In this document: in pieces, positions 1 through 8,016 of the stretch
Layout of the letters: every line of letters begins with the position of its first letter
How positions within the stretch are numbered: the first letter of the stretch is position 1
Assembly: GCF_002214805.1 (NCBI RefSeq)
Contig: NZ_CP019914.1
Coordinates: 2,108,001 to 2,172,000 of the forward strand
Length of the DNA stretch: 64,000 nucleotides
Source: Brachyspira hampsonii
Lineage (GTDB): Bacteria; Spirochaetota; Brachyspiria; Brachyspirales; Brachyspiraceae
Direction: 5' to 3'
The notes under the pieces: model-generated
Seen by the model: only the letters and a program-made list of their open reading frames with translations
Database searches by the model: none
Told to the model about the DNA's origin: nothing
Made by a program: the position numbers and the translations under genes

Positions 1-940
1 ATTTTGTATAATATCCTAATATATCTTCTTCAGTAATATTTAGATAACGATTAAAGTCATTTATATTTTCTAATGATTCTTTAGAAGCATACTGTAAAAG
101 AGCAAATAGTTTAGGATAATATTTTCCATATATCAAATCTACAGCCCTTTTAAAAGCGGATATTCTTGAGTTTACAATTCCTTTGCTTATATTATCAACC
201 ATTGCATAAGCAAACATAGCTTTTTCTCCGGCTAATTTTATTCTTGAAGAATAAGTATGAAGTATATAAAGCGGTCTGAACATAGCTTTTATTTCTTTTA
301 CATAACTTTCAGCTATAACAGTGCTGTTTAATTCTTTATATGGTCTTAAAAAGTCTTTGTATAGATTTTCATTATACTGATCTTTTATTCTTTCTAATAA
401 TTCCAAATCATCTAAAGTTTTAGAGAATTGAGAAATTACTTTCTCATGTTTAGCTTTAGCATCTATATCAGAAGCTTCACTTGGATTTAAAGCATTGAAT
501 ATTAAAGTATCCATTTCTAAAAGTGCCGATATAACATTTTTATCTATAAAGTTTAAAAATTTAGGATTGACATTTCCTCCCATTAATGTGATTACACCAG
601 AACTTAAAGCGTTAAACCATAATTTTATATTAAAAAAGAATCCGTTGCTTTTTTTATTTTGAGAAGCTACTGCAGAAGAAGAAGAAGATTTAGAATTTTT
701 ATCTTTACTGTCGCTTTTGGTATTAGAAGTGTTTGGACTTTTAGAATTTTTAGTATTATTTCCGCCTACTAATGTATTTTGGCTTTTTTTAGGTGATCCT
801 ACAAGTATATTATTATCTCTCTTTTTATCCGCTACTACTTCACCGCCGGCATCTACAAATTTATTAAATAAATCTTTTCTGGCATCTTTATTAAGTTCAT
901 CTAACTTTAGTCTGTCTCTAGTGTTATCTATATCGCCCAT
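1..940 (-). CDS. Uncharacterised spirochaetal protein, 3' end outside the window
   Basis: An open frame of about 313 codons runs from an ATG at 938-940 to the left edge with no stop, so the C-terminus is missing. The start follows TTAGGAG-like ribosome-binding sequence. The protein is hydrophilic and has no signal peptide. Residues about 45-95 form a low-complexity Ser/Asn/Lys linker, followed by a mostly helical region (KSNGFFFNIKLWFNALSSG onward) with many Lys, Glu, Leu and Tyr. The arrangement recalls the spirochaetal DUF5312-type family of unknown function, but that is a recollection, not a demonstrated match. The next gene on this strand ends 34 bases upstream, so the two may be co-transcribed. 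No function is proposed. Confidence 0.7.
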   Translation of the reverse strand, partial: MGDIDNTRDRLKLDELNKDARKDLFNKFVDAGGEVVADKKRDNNILVGSPKKSQNTLVGGNNTKNSKSPNTSNTKSDSKDKNSKSSSSSAVASQNKKSNGFFFNIKLWFNALSSGVITLMGGNVNPKFLNFIDKNVISALLEMDTLIFNALNPSEASDIDAKAKHEKVISQFSKTLDDLELLERIKDQYNENLYKDFLRPYKELNSTVIAESYVKEIKAMFRPLYILHTYSSRIKLAGEKAMFAYAMVDNISKGIVNSRISAFKRAVDLIYGKYYPKLFALLQYASKESLENINDFNRYLNITEEDILGYYTK

Positions 941-974
941 AAATAAACTCCTAAGTTATTATAAGTATATTATA

Positions 975-1754
975 TTATTTGTTTTTATGTATTATAGTAG
1001 CACTGCCTTGATTTTCTGCCATTATAGTCATGCTTGAAATTTGTACATGACTTTTTCTAGTTAATACATACTCTATATTATCGGCTATATCTTCGGCATA
1101 TAAAGGATTAAATCCTTTGTATACATTGTCAGCTTTTTCTTTATCGCCTTTAAATCTTACAGTAGAAAATTCTGTATTAACGGCACCCGGTTTTATATTT
1201 GTTATTTTTACAGGCTTGTCTATTAATTCTACCCTCAAACTGTCGCCGAACATTTCAACGAAAGATTTAGTTGCACAGTATATAGCACCTCCGCTGTAAG
1301 CTTCATCAGCAGCGGTAGATGAAAGGTTTACTATATGTCCATGTTTACTTTCTAATATATATGGAAGCAAAAGTCTTGTTAATACTATTAATCCTTCGCA
1401 ATTAACTCTAATCATTTGAAGAGAATCTTCTATAGGATTATTATAATATAAATCTTTACCTAAAGCTAAACCGGCATTATTTATAAGTATATCTATTTTT
1501 TTCTCTTCATCTTTAAGAGAATCTACGGCTTTTACTATATCCTCAGGTTTAGAGAAATCTAGTTTTATTGTTTTCACTTTCACATTGTAATTTTTTTCTA
1601 ATTCATTTTTTAAAGCTTCAAGTTTTTCTATTCTTCTTGCAGCCAAGATAAGATTAACCCCATTAGAAGCAAGCATTTTAGCCACAGCTTCCCCAATACC
1701 TGCACTTGCTCCTGATACGAATGCAGTTCTTCCTTTAATATTTTCTGTATACAT
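975..1754 (-). CDS. Short-chain dehydrogenase/reductase (classical SDR)
   Basis: A 259-residue cytosolic NAD(P)-dependent oxidoreductase of classical SDR length. Visible motifs are the Rossmann glycine motif GASAGIG (residues 15-21), AARR after strand beta-2 (38-41, basic residues favouring NADP), NNAG (92-95), the catalytic Ser at 145/146, Tyr159 and Lys163 in YCATK, and PGAVNTEF (189-196). The closest named subfamily is the YdfG/serine 3-dehydrogenase-like group, whose members reduce small carbonyls or oxidise 3-hydroxy acids. The substrate cannot be read from the sequence. It is followed on the same strand by the partial unknown gene at the left edge. Confidence 0.9.
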   Translation of the reverse strand: MYTENIKGRTAFVSGASAGIGEAVAKMLASNGVNLILAARRIEKLEALKNELEKNYNVKVKTIKLDFSKPEDIVKAVDSLKDEEKKIDILINNAGLALGKDLYYNNPIEDSLQMIRVNCEGLIVLTRLLLPYILESKHGHIVNLSSTAADEAYSGGAIYCATKSFVEMFGDSLRVELIDKPVKITNIKPGAVNTEFSTVRFKGDKEKADNVYKGFNPLYAEDIADNIEYVLTRKSHVQISSMTIMAENQGSATIIHKNK

Positions 1755-1815
1755 AATTAATTCCTTTTGTTATTTATAGATTATGTTTAAAATTATATAT
1801 AAAAACCTTTATCAA

Positions 1816-2313
1816 TTAATAAGTTTCTACCATTCCTGCAACATCTTGAGCTGTATACTGCATGCCAACTTCATTAAGATATTTTGTGATTAAGGCATCT
1901 ACCTGTTTTTTTAATCCCTTAGAATAAAGCTCCATAACCACAGTACAATTTTGTTTAGAATCCCATTGCGTTTCTACAACAGAAGCTCCTCTTATTCTTC
2001 CGGCAACTCTTTCCTGTATAACATACTCATCTATCATGCCCTTTTCAGTAGAGCTTAAAGATTCTATATAAGAACCTACAATTCTCGATACAATTTTATT
2101 TTTAGCATCCAATTCAGCTGCTTGCTTAGAGGTAAGTTCTCTCCTGAATTTATCATCTGAATCTATATCTTCTGCCGGAGAACCCATTCCCATCACTCTG
2201 AATGTGTCATCATTAATCCAACCTTCTGGTCTAGTCTTGCTTACTCCGCTTCCGCATGAAATAATGAAAAGTGAAAATATTAATAGAATAATAAATAATT
2301 TTATAAATTTCAT
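1816..2313 (-). CDS. LPP20-like lipoprotein, copy 2
   Basis: A 165-residue predicted lipoprotein. The N-terminus is a hydrophobic signal ending in FIISC, which places the lipidated Cys at residue 20. The mature part begins with GWINDDTFRVMGMGSP and then a helical stretch rich in Ala, Lys and Glu (KQAAELDAKNKI). This pattern fits the LPP20 family of small outer-membrane-associated lipoproteins. It is a clear paralogue of the gene just upstream (2512-3006): the last 80 residues are almost identical. Each copy has its own promoter, and a strong terminator lies between them, so they are separate transcripts. Role unknown. Confidence 0.85.
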   Translation of the reverse strand: MKFIKLFIILLIFSLFIISCGSGVSKTRPEGWINDDTFRVMGMGSPAEDIDSDDKFRRELTSKQAAELDAKNKIVSRIVGSYIESLSSTEKGMIDEYVIQERVAGRIRGASVVETQWDSKQNCTVVMELYSKGLKKQVDALITKYLNEVGMQYTAQDVAGMVETY

Positions 2314-2341
2314 ATTTAATCCTTCCTAATTTGATTTTAGT

Positions 2342-2369
2342 ATTATATATTTTGAATACTATATTGCAA
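2342..2369 (-). promoter_or_regulatory. Sigma-70-type promoter of LPP20-like copy 2
   Basis: On the minus strand TTGCAA (2364-2369), 16 bases, then TATAAT (2342-2347). The -10 box is 29 bases before the ATG. The paralogous gene upstream has the same two hexamers and the same spacing, so the promoter was duplicated with the gene. Confidence 0.7.
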
Positions 2370-2464
2370 TAGCATAAAAAATAATTTTTATTACCATACA
2401 ATATAAATATAATAAAAATAGCTGTAAATTTAGCTCTTTTAACAATTATATTTTATTAAAAAAT

Positions 2465-2497
2465 AATAAAGGCTCCCATTAAGGAGCCTTTATTTTA
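2465..2497 (-). terminator. Intrinsic terminator of LPP20-like copy 1
   Basis: A perfect 12-bp stem (2465-2476 with 2483-2494) with a 6-base loop. Read on the minus strand it is followed by a T-rich stretch. It lies just after the stop of the 2512-3006 gene and separates the two paralogues. Confidence 0.9.
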
Positions 2498-2511
2498 TAT
2501 TATTTTTATGA

Positions 2512-3006
2512 TTATTGATAAGTTCTTACCATTCCTGCAACATCCTGAGCCGTATATTGCATTCCTACTTCATTAAGGTACTGAGTTACTAAATTATCCA
2601 TTTGTTTTTTTAAGTTTTTTGAATATAGCTCCATTACTACAGTACAATTTTGCTTAGAATCCCATTGAGTTTCTACAACAGAAGTACCTCTTATTCTTCC
2701 AGCAACTCTTTCTTGTATAACATATTCATCTATCATACCTTTTTCAGTAGAGCTTAAAGATTCTATATAAGAACCTACAATTTTAGCGGCAATTTTATTT
2801 TTAGCATCCAATTCAGCTGCTTGTTTTGATACCACTTCTCTTCTAAATTTATCATCTATATCATCTGATGGAGATCCCATACCCATTATCCTGAATGTAT
2901 CATCATTAATCCAGCCTTCTGGGTGGCTTCTGCTTACACCGCTTCCGCATGATATTATAAATAATACTAGAGAAATAGAAATGATAAAGCTAAATATTTT
3001 TTTCAT
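2512..3006 (-). CDS. LPP20-like lipoprotein, copy 1
   Basis: A 164-residue predicted lipoprotein with a hydrophobic signal ending in FIISC (Cys20), then GWINDDTFRIMGMGSP and a helical region (KQAAELDAKNKIAAKIVGSY). Differences from the paralogue at 1816-2313 are concentrated in the signal peptide and around the short acidic segment near residue 50. The fit to the LPP20 family rests on the tryptophan-led mature N-terminus and the Ala/Lys-rich helix. The gene is bounded by its own promoter and terminator. The function is unknown; as a lipoprotein it would act at the cell envelope. Confidence 0.85.
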   Translation of the reverse strand: MKKIFSFIISISLVLFIISCGSGVSRSHPEGWINDDTFRIMGMGSPSDDIDDKFRREVVSKQAAELDAKNKIAAKIVGSYIESLSSTEKGMIDEYVIQERVAGRIRGTSVVETQWDSKQNCTVVMELYSKNLKKQMDNLVTQYLNEVGMQYTAQDVAGMVRTYQ

Positions 3007-3050
3007 ATATTGTAAACCTCCTAAAGTAATAATATTTAAGCTTATATGCG

Positions 3051-3078
3051 ATTATATACTTTTAGAAGTATATTGCAA
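3051..3078 (-). promoter_or_regulatory. Sigma-70-type promoter of LPP20-like copy 1
   Basis: Minus strand: TTGCAA (3073-3078), 16-base spacer, TATAAT (3051-3056), about 45 bases before the ATG. An AGGAGG ribosome-binding site follows. Confidence 0.75.
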
Positions 3079-3099
3079 TACTTTTATAATATTTTTTAA

Positions 3100-3127
3100 T
3101 TGACATAAAATAAACATTATATATAAT
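3100..3127 (+). promoter_or_regulatory. Sigma-70 promoter of pepA
   Basis: Consensus hexamers TTGACA (3100-3105) and TATAAT (3122-3127), 16 bases apart, 41 bases before the pepA ATG. It is divergent from the LPP20-like promoter only about 20 bases away. Confidence 0.85.
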
Positions 3128-3168
3128 TATTAATCGAAAGTTATTTTAAAATCATAGAGGAACAAAAA

Positions 3169-4644
3169 ATGAAATTAAAACATACCATTAATTTCATTAA
3201 AAAACATACTGTAGCTGTATTTGTAAAAGTAGAAAAAGAGCAGCTTAAAGTATGTTCATTTAATGAAGAGTATATAAAGTTATTTAATGATTTGGTAAAA
3301 GATAAATATTATAATACTTCCACTCCTTTTGCTTTTGCTTTTGCTAGTAATACTAGAGTAATTTATATTACATATAAGGAAGTAAAAAATTATATGTATG
3401 AAACTTGGAAGAATGCCGGTTCTTCATTAATTAAGATAATGAAAGATTTGCATATAGATGATATAGAAGTGGATATGGCTGAATTATTTGCTGAAATAGC
3501 TTCTGAGGAGTCATATATTCAATTTTGTTTAGGTATACTTCTTTCCTCTTATAGTTTTGATAATTATTTAGGAGATAAAAGATTAAAAGAACTGCACAAT
3601 ATTAAAAATATACTTTTAGTTTCTGAGCATAAAAAAGATACTGAAAATGCTATATCTAAAGCTACTCAGATAGCAAATAGTATATTCTGGGCAAGGGATA
3701 TGGTTAATGAACCTAGTAATATTATAAATTCTTTGACATTCGTAGATAGAGCTAAAAAACAGGCTGAAAGCAGAAAAATAAGTACATCAGTTCTTACTGA
3801 AAAAGAATTAAAAAATCTTGGTATGAATGGTATATTGGGTGTTAATGCCGGAAGTAAAAATCCTCCTAGAGTATTTGTTGCTCAGTATAAAAAAGCTAAA
3901 GCCAAAAAACATATATTATTGGTAGGTAAAGGAATTACTTTCGATACAGGCGGAATGATTTTAAAACCTAGTACAAGTATGCTTGGTATGAAAGATGATA
4001 TGGCCGGTGCTGCTGCAGTTTGCGGAGCTTTATTTTTAATATCTGATATGAATTTAGAAGCAAATGTTACAGTAATATGTCCTTTAACAGATAATAAAAC
4101 AGGAAGTGCTGCTATAAATCCCGGTGATATATTAAAAATGTATAATGGCGTTACTGTAGAGGTAGTTAATACAGATGCTGAAGGAAGGCTTATACTTGCT
4201 GATGCTTTGGCTTATGGAATAAAAAAATATAATCCTGATTTTGTGATAGATATTGCTACTTTAACCGGAGCTTGTTCTATAGCATTAGGGAAGCATGCTT
4301 CAGGACTTATGTCTAATGATACCGCTTTATCAAGTGCTTTAAAAGATGCTGGGGACGATACTTATGAGAGGGTATGGGAGTTTCCTATGTTTGATGAATA
4401 TAAAGAAGATATAAAATCTGATGTTGCTGATATAAAAAATTCAGGCGGAAGATATGCAGGAGTTATAACAGCAGGACAGTTTTTATCCTATTTTACAGAA
4501 GGAGCAAGATGGGCTCATTTAGATATAGCAGGTACTGATATGAGTGATGTTAATGTAAAATATATATCTAAAGGTGCTACAGGAGTAGGTGTATATCTGC
4601 TTGCTAAAACAGTGGAAAAACTTGTTGATATAGATAAATTCTAA
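3169..4644 (+). CDS. pepA: Leucyl aminopeptidase (M17 family)
   Basis: A 491-residue cytosolic aminopeptidase, the usual size for M17 enzymes, which use two metal ions to remove N-terminal residues from peptides. The C-terminal catalytic domain is complete: VGKGITFDTGG (metal-binding Lys and Asp), KDDMAGAAAV, and the family signature NTDAEGRLILADAL. The N-terminal 160 residues are the less conserved M17 N domain. The ATG follows AGAGGA. The gene is monocistronic, with a consensus promoter upstream and a terminator 26 bases after the stop. Confidence 0.95.
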   Translation: MKLKHTINFIKKHTVAVFVKVEKEQLKVCSFNEEYIKLFNDLVKDKYYNTSTPFAFAFASNTRVIYITYKEVKNYMYETWKNAGSSLIKIMKDLHIDDIEVDMAELFAEIASEESYIQFCLGILLSSYSFDNYLGDKRLKELHNIKNILLVSEHKKDTENAISKATQIANSIFWARDMVNEPSNIINSLTFVDRAKKQAESRKISTSVLTEKELKNLGMNGILGVNAGSKNPPRVFVAQYKKAKAKKHILLVGKGITFDTGGMILKPSTSMLGMKDDMAGAAAVCGALFLISDMNLEANVTVICPLTDNKTGSAAINPGDILKMYNGVTVEVVNTDAEGRLILADALAYGIKKYNPDFVIDIATLTGACSIALGKHASGLMSNDTALSSALKDAGDDTYERVWEFPMFDEYKEDIKSDVADIKNSGGRYAGVITAGQFLSYFTEGARWAHLDIAGTDMSDVNVKYISKGATGVGVYLLAKTVEKLVDIDKF

Positions 4645-4669
4645 ATATTAATTTTTAGCAGTTATAAAA

Positions 4670-4711
4670 AATAATCATGGTATTTATATAATGCTATGAT
4701 TATTTTTTTTA
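4670..4711 (+). terminator. Intrinsic terminator of pepA
   Basis: AATAATCAT (4670-4678) pairs with ATGATTATT (4696-4704), followed by a run of T. Confidence 0.75.
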
Positions 4712-4818
4712 TTAATTATTTAATGATTCTAATAATTGAATTTTGTATTTATTATATATAATAATTCTGTATTTAATAAAATAAATATAAAAAAATCAAA
4801 TTAGTTTTTAGTTTCTAC

Positions 4819-4847
4819 TTGAAATTATTTGTGTAAAATGTTATAAT
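4819..4847 (+). promoter_or_regulatory. Sigma-70 promoter of the small ribosomal protein gene
   Basis: TTGAAA (4819-4824), 17 bases, TATAAT (4842-4847), 33 bases before the ATG of the 29-codon gene. This near-consensus promoter is a main reason to treat that short frame as a real gene. Confidence 0.8.
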
Positions 4848-4880
4848 GAATATTCAAATTAGATAAAAATGGGAGTGTAT

Positions 4881-4970
4881 ATGCCTTCAGGAAGAAAAAG
4901 ACTTCGTCAAAAGATGGCTACGCATAAACGCAAAAAACGTTTACGCAAAAATAGGCATAAGAAAAAATAA
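4881..4970 (+). CDS. bS22/mS38-like (AURKAIP1/COX24 domain) small ribosomal protein
   Basis: A 29-residue, extremely basic protein starting MPSGRKRLRQKMATHKRKK and ending in Lys residues. More than half of its residues are Lys, Arg or His. It matches the short bacterial AURKAIP1/COX24-domain proteins. Their relatives are mitoribosomal mS38 and mycobacterial bS22, which bind 16S rRNA near the decoding region of the small subunit. The ATG follows GGGAG with suitable spacing and a near-consensus promoter lies upstream. It precedes the NuoE-like gene by 70 bases. The family assignment is from sequence likeness; the ribosomal role is inferred from homologues. Confidence 0.85.
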   Translation: MPSGRKRLRQKMATHKRKKRLRKNRHKKK

Positions 4971-5040
4971 TATAAAATAACATTATACATATTAATGTTT
5001 TTCATCTCTTAATATTTATATTTTTAATTGGAATAATAGT

Positions 5041-5310
5041 ATGGCAAGCAATGTTAAAACTGTCATAGAAGTATGTGTAGGACTTCATTGCTCTATGAAA
5101 GGAGCTTATGCTCTTTTGGAAGCCATTCGTTCTCATTATGATTTAAAAATAGGAGTGCCGTCTTCTGATGGTATGCTCCTTAAAGAGATGGAGTGTATGC
5201 ATAATTGCCATAATGCCGTACCTGTCCTTATTAATGGTATGGAATGTACAAAATCGTCTTTTAAAAGTATTATTAAGTATATAGAAGCTATACATGTAAG
5301 AAAAAGATGA
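5041..5310 (+). CDS. NuoE-like [2Fe-2S] thioredoxin-fold protein, short form
   Basis: An 89-residue protein matching only the C-terminal thioredoxin-like half of NuoE/HndA. The four cluster ligands are present in the family pattern: Cys12-x4-Cys17 and Cys52-x3-Cys56. The N-terminal helical domain of full-length NuoE (about 160 residues) is absent. In complex I and NAD-linked hydrogenases this subunit carries a [2Fe-2S] cluster next to the flavin subunit. The stop overlaps the next start (ATGA), so it is translationally coupled to the NuoF-like gene. No hydrogenase or NuoB/C/D subunit is adjacent, so the redox partner is unknown. Confidence 0.8.
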   Translation: MASNVKTVIEVCVGLHCSMKGAYALLEAIRSHYDLKIGVPSSDGMLLKEMECMHNCHNAVPVLINGMECTKSSFKSIIKYIEAIHVRKR

Positions 5311-6470
5311 AAAAGTTTGTACTGCATAGTGAAAATAATATAACAGATATCCAGTCATATAAAGATCATTTCGGAGATTATTTAAATCTTCAAAAAATAG
5401 CTAATTCTTTTTTTGAAGATTTAAAAGAATATACTATATTTAAAAGAGATATTACTCAAAGTTCTGTATATCAATTATTAACTGATGGAAATATTAAAGA
5501 AGATTTTATACTAATAAATGCTGCTTCATTTGACTATTTAGTTTTCAAAGATAAATTTTTATTAAAAAATAATCCTCATCTCATATTAGATGGTTCTGTT
5601 TTTATAGCCCAAATTTTAAATATTAAAAGAATAGATATAATATTAAAAGATTACTATTTAGAAGAAAGAGATATTATACTAAAAGCTATAGTAGAGGCAG
5701 AGGATTCTAATTTTGTCAATGATATAGAAATCAATATATACGATGAATATGCCTATTATAATAAATATAATATTAGGATTACACCTTCTTTTTTAGAAAA
5801 TAAAAAATATATATTTGATTTGGAAACTATATCTCAAATTGCATACTTGGCACATATTGGAGGATTTACTTTTAAAAATTTTGGAAACGGAGAGTATAAA
5901 GGCAGCAATATACTTTCTATTACAGGAGATATAATAAATCCTAATTTATATGAATTTGAAATGTATAGTCCATTAAGAAATATTGTGAAAGCATCAGGCG
6001 GAACAGTTAAAGAATATAGTATAAAATGTGTATTTACAAATGGTTTTTTGAATCCTCCTATAGATTTTGATACTTTTCAGAAAATGACTTTAGATTATGA
6101 ATGTTTCGGAAGTTATAATATGAAGATTGGAAATGGAGGAGTATGTTTTATACAAGAGGACAGATGTATAATAAGGGTTGCTGTAAAAATAATTCAGTTT
6201 GCTAAAAGTATATCATGCGGAAAATGTTCTCCTTGTCATTATGGATTTGATTTATGCGAATATTATATTAATAGAATGCTTTTGGGATATTCGAGTTTTG
6301 ATGATTATTCTAATCTAAAAGAGACTGCTGAAATGATTAAAATAGGAGCTTCATGTTTATATATAAGAAGTATAGCCGGCTGTATATTATCTGTTATGGA
6401 AATGTTTAAAAATGAATTTATTTATTTGATAGAAAATAAAATAACATTATATAGTTTTGTAAAAAGTTAA
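5307..6470 (+). CDS. NuoF-like iron-sulphur protein with a degenerate FMN/NADH domain
   Basis: A 387-residue relative of NuoF/HndC/HoxF. The C-terminal [4Fe-4S] site is intact: SCGKCSPC (Cys304, 307, 310) with a fourth Cys at 350. The central SLBB-like segment is recognisable (ITGDIINPNLYEFEM, residues 205-219). Residues 67-130 still align with the part of NuoF that contains the NADEGEPG motif, but they read INAASFDYLVFKDK. No GRGGAGFPTG loop for FMN/NADH is visible before them, and no GEETAL segment is visible. I infer that the protein may no longer bind flavin or NADH in the usual way. It overlaps the NuoE-like gene by 4 bases and lies 36 bases before the NuoG-like gene. Confidence 0.75.
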   Translation: MKKFVLHSENNITDIQSYKDHFGDYLNLQKIANSFFEDLKEYTIFKRDITQSSVYQLLTDGNIKEDFILINAASFDYLVFKDKFLLKNNPHLILDGSVFIAQILNIKRIDIILKDYYLEERDIILKAIVEAEDSNFVNDIEINIYDEYAYYNKYNIRITPSFLENKKYIFDLETISQIAYLAHIGGFTFKNFGNGEYKGSNILSITGDIINPNLYEFEMYSPLRNIVKASGGTVKEYSIKCVFTNGFLNPPIDFDTFQKMTLDYECFGSYNMKIGNGGVCFIQEDRCIIRVAVKIIQFAKSISCGKCSPCHYGFDLCEYYINRMLLGYSSFDDYSNLKETAEMIKIGASCLYIRSIAGCILSVMEMFKNEFIYLIENKITLYSFVKS

Positions 6471-6506
6471 AAATCTTTTATAATTTTATATTAGAGGTTT
6501 TATTGA

Positions 6507-7913
6507 ATGATAATAAAATTTAGTGTTGATGGAAAGACTGTATCATCTCAGAAAGGATATACCATACTTCAGGCACTGTCCTACATCAATATAGATATAC
6601 CTCATTTATGCTCATATAAAATAAATAGTACAAATACTTTTGAAAAGAAGAATAATATTCTGAGATGTAAATTATGCTTGGTTAAAGTAAAAAAGAAAAA
6701 TGAAAATAGTTATTCTTATAAATATGCCTGCGACGAAATAGTAGAAAATGGAATGAGTGTTTTAAATGAAAAAGATGATGATATTATAAATTATAGAACT
6801 TCTTTATTAAAGGCTATACTTTATATGCATGAGCCTGTATGTGAAAGCTGTAAGGCTGATTATGTTTGCAATTTAAAAAAGTATTTAGATATTTACAATA
6901 TTTCTATAGAGGCTTCTCCAAATGCTTTTGACAAAAATGATATTAATTTAATAGAATTAAAGAATATTGTAGAAAAAATGAATCTTCCAGACTTTATAAA
7001 AGCAAATTTTGAAAGATGTATTAACTGCGGTATATGCGAGGATTATAAAGTTATAGACGGATATAATTCTATGATAACAGATTTATGTCCTACTCATGTA
7101 TTTGATGTTCAGAGGAATATAGATAATAAAATAAATGATGATATAAGTACAATAAAAAGTATAGACAGTTTTTGTATAGGATGCAATTATCTATGCGATG
7201 CCAAGTACAGTTATATAAAACACAGTATAAAGGATATATCATCTCCTAAGGGCAAAAAATATGGATTATGCGATTACGGAAGGAAATTGGATTATTATTC
7301 AAATAATACATTAGAAAAGCCTTTTTATAATGGAATGCAATGCGAATTCAATGAGGCTAAGGAACTTTATCATAAATTTATTAATGATATTGAGACAGAA
7401 TATGTATTAGCATTAAATTCAAGTATGTATCCTATTGAAGATATCAGGGCTTTTAATGAATTTATTGATTCTTTGGGGATACAAAATTTAGTATTCAAAA
7501 AGAATATAATGGCCACAAATTCAAAAAATATAAGAGATAATTATACAAATATTAATGATTTTTCTATAAAAGAGATTAGAGATTTAAATATAAATTTAAA
7601 GCATTCTATATTTGACGATAATATTATACATAATGGCAAATTTAAAAAATTTATTATAGTAGGCGATTCATTAGATGACAATGATAATATAATTGATTTT
7701 TCTAAGAAGAATAAGGGAAATTATATAGTATTCAGTCCGAATTTTTCTGTTTTGGCTTACAATGCTTATTTAAGTTTTCCTATATCCTATCTTGGTGAGT
7801 TTGAAGGGCATTATGTAGATAATCATGGCAAGGTTAAAGAGATGCATTCATTTTTAGAAAAGAATAAAAATCGTATGAGTTTAAGAGATTTGTTAAAATA
7901 TTTGTATTTATAA
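6507..7913 (+). CDS. NuoG-like multi-cluster iron-sulphur protein, truncated
   Basis: A 468-residue protein with the N-terminal cluster set of NuoG/HndD-type subunits. It has a [2Fe-2S] ferredoxin domain (Cys35, 54, 57, 75, with an enlarged Cys35-Cys54 gap). A His-Cys3 cluster follows (His108-x3-Cys112-x2-Cys115-x5-Cys121), then a [4Fe-4S] ferredoxin site (Cys171, 174, 177, 194). The last is a molybdopterin-oxidoreductase-type [4Fe-4S] site (Cys223, 226, 230, 255). Only about 200 residues follow, far short of the NuoG molybdopterin-like domain, and no hydrogenase H-cluster motif is present. With its NuoE- and NuoF-like neighbours it would form a soluble electron-transfer module. Confidence 0.75.
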   Translation: MIIKFSVDGKTVSSQKGYTILQALSYINIDIPHLCSYKINSTNTFEKKNNILRCKLCLVKVKKKNENSYSYKYACDEIVENGMSVLNEKDDDIINYRTSLLKAILYMHEPVCESCKADYVCNLKKYLDIYNISIEASPNAFDKNDINLIELKNIVEKMNLPDFIKANFERCINCGICEDYKVIDGYNSMITDLCPTHVFDVQRNIDNKINDDISTIKSIDSFCIGCNYLCDAKYSYIKHSIKDISSPKGKKYGLCDYGRKLDYYSNNTLEKPFYNGMQCEFNEAKELYHKFINDIETEYVLALNSSMYPIEDIRAFNEFIDSLGIQNLVFKKNIMATNSKNIRDNYTNINDFSIKEIRDLNINLKHSIFDDNIIHNGKFKKFIIVGDSLDDNDNIIDFSKKNKGNYIVFSPNFSVLAYNAYLSFPISYLGEFEGHYVDNHGKVKEMHSFLEKNKNRMSLRDLLKYLYL

Positions 7914-8016
7914 TGATTTTGTATATACTAAAATATATAGAGTTTATATATTAATTATTATTTTTTATTATTGCTAATAAAAATTATTATTTCCTATATA
8001 AAAAGGAGAGTTATTT

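Noticed and set aside
717-1037. Plus-strand reading frame over the left-edge gene
   Set aside because: It is antisense to the partial unknown gene and the dehydrogenase, has no ribosome-binding site, and its composition is that of a shadow frame.
5041-7913. NADH-dependent [FeFe]-hydrogenase (HydABC)
   Set aside because: Cluster motifs fit, but no H-cluster motif is present in the third protein and the flavin subunit lacks its NADH motifs.
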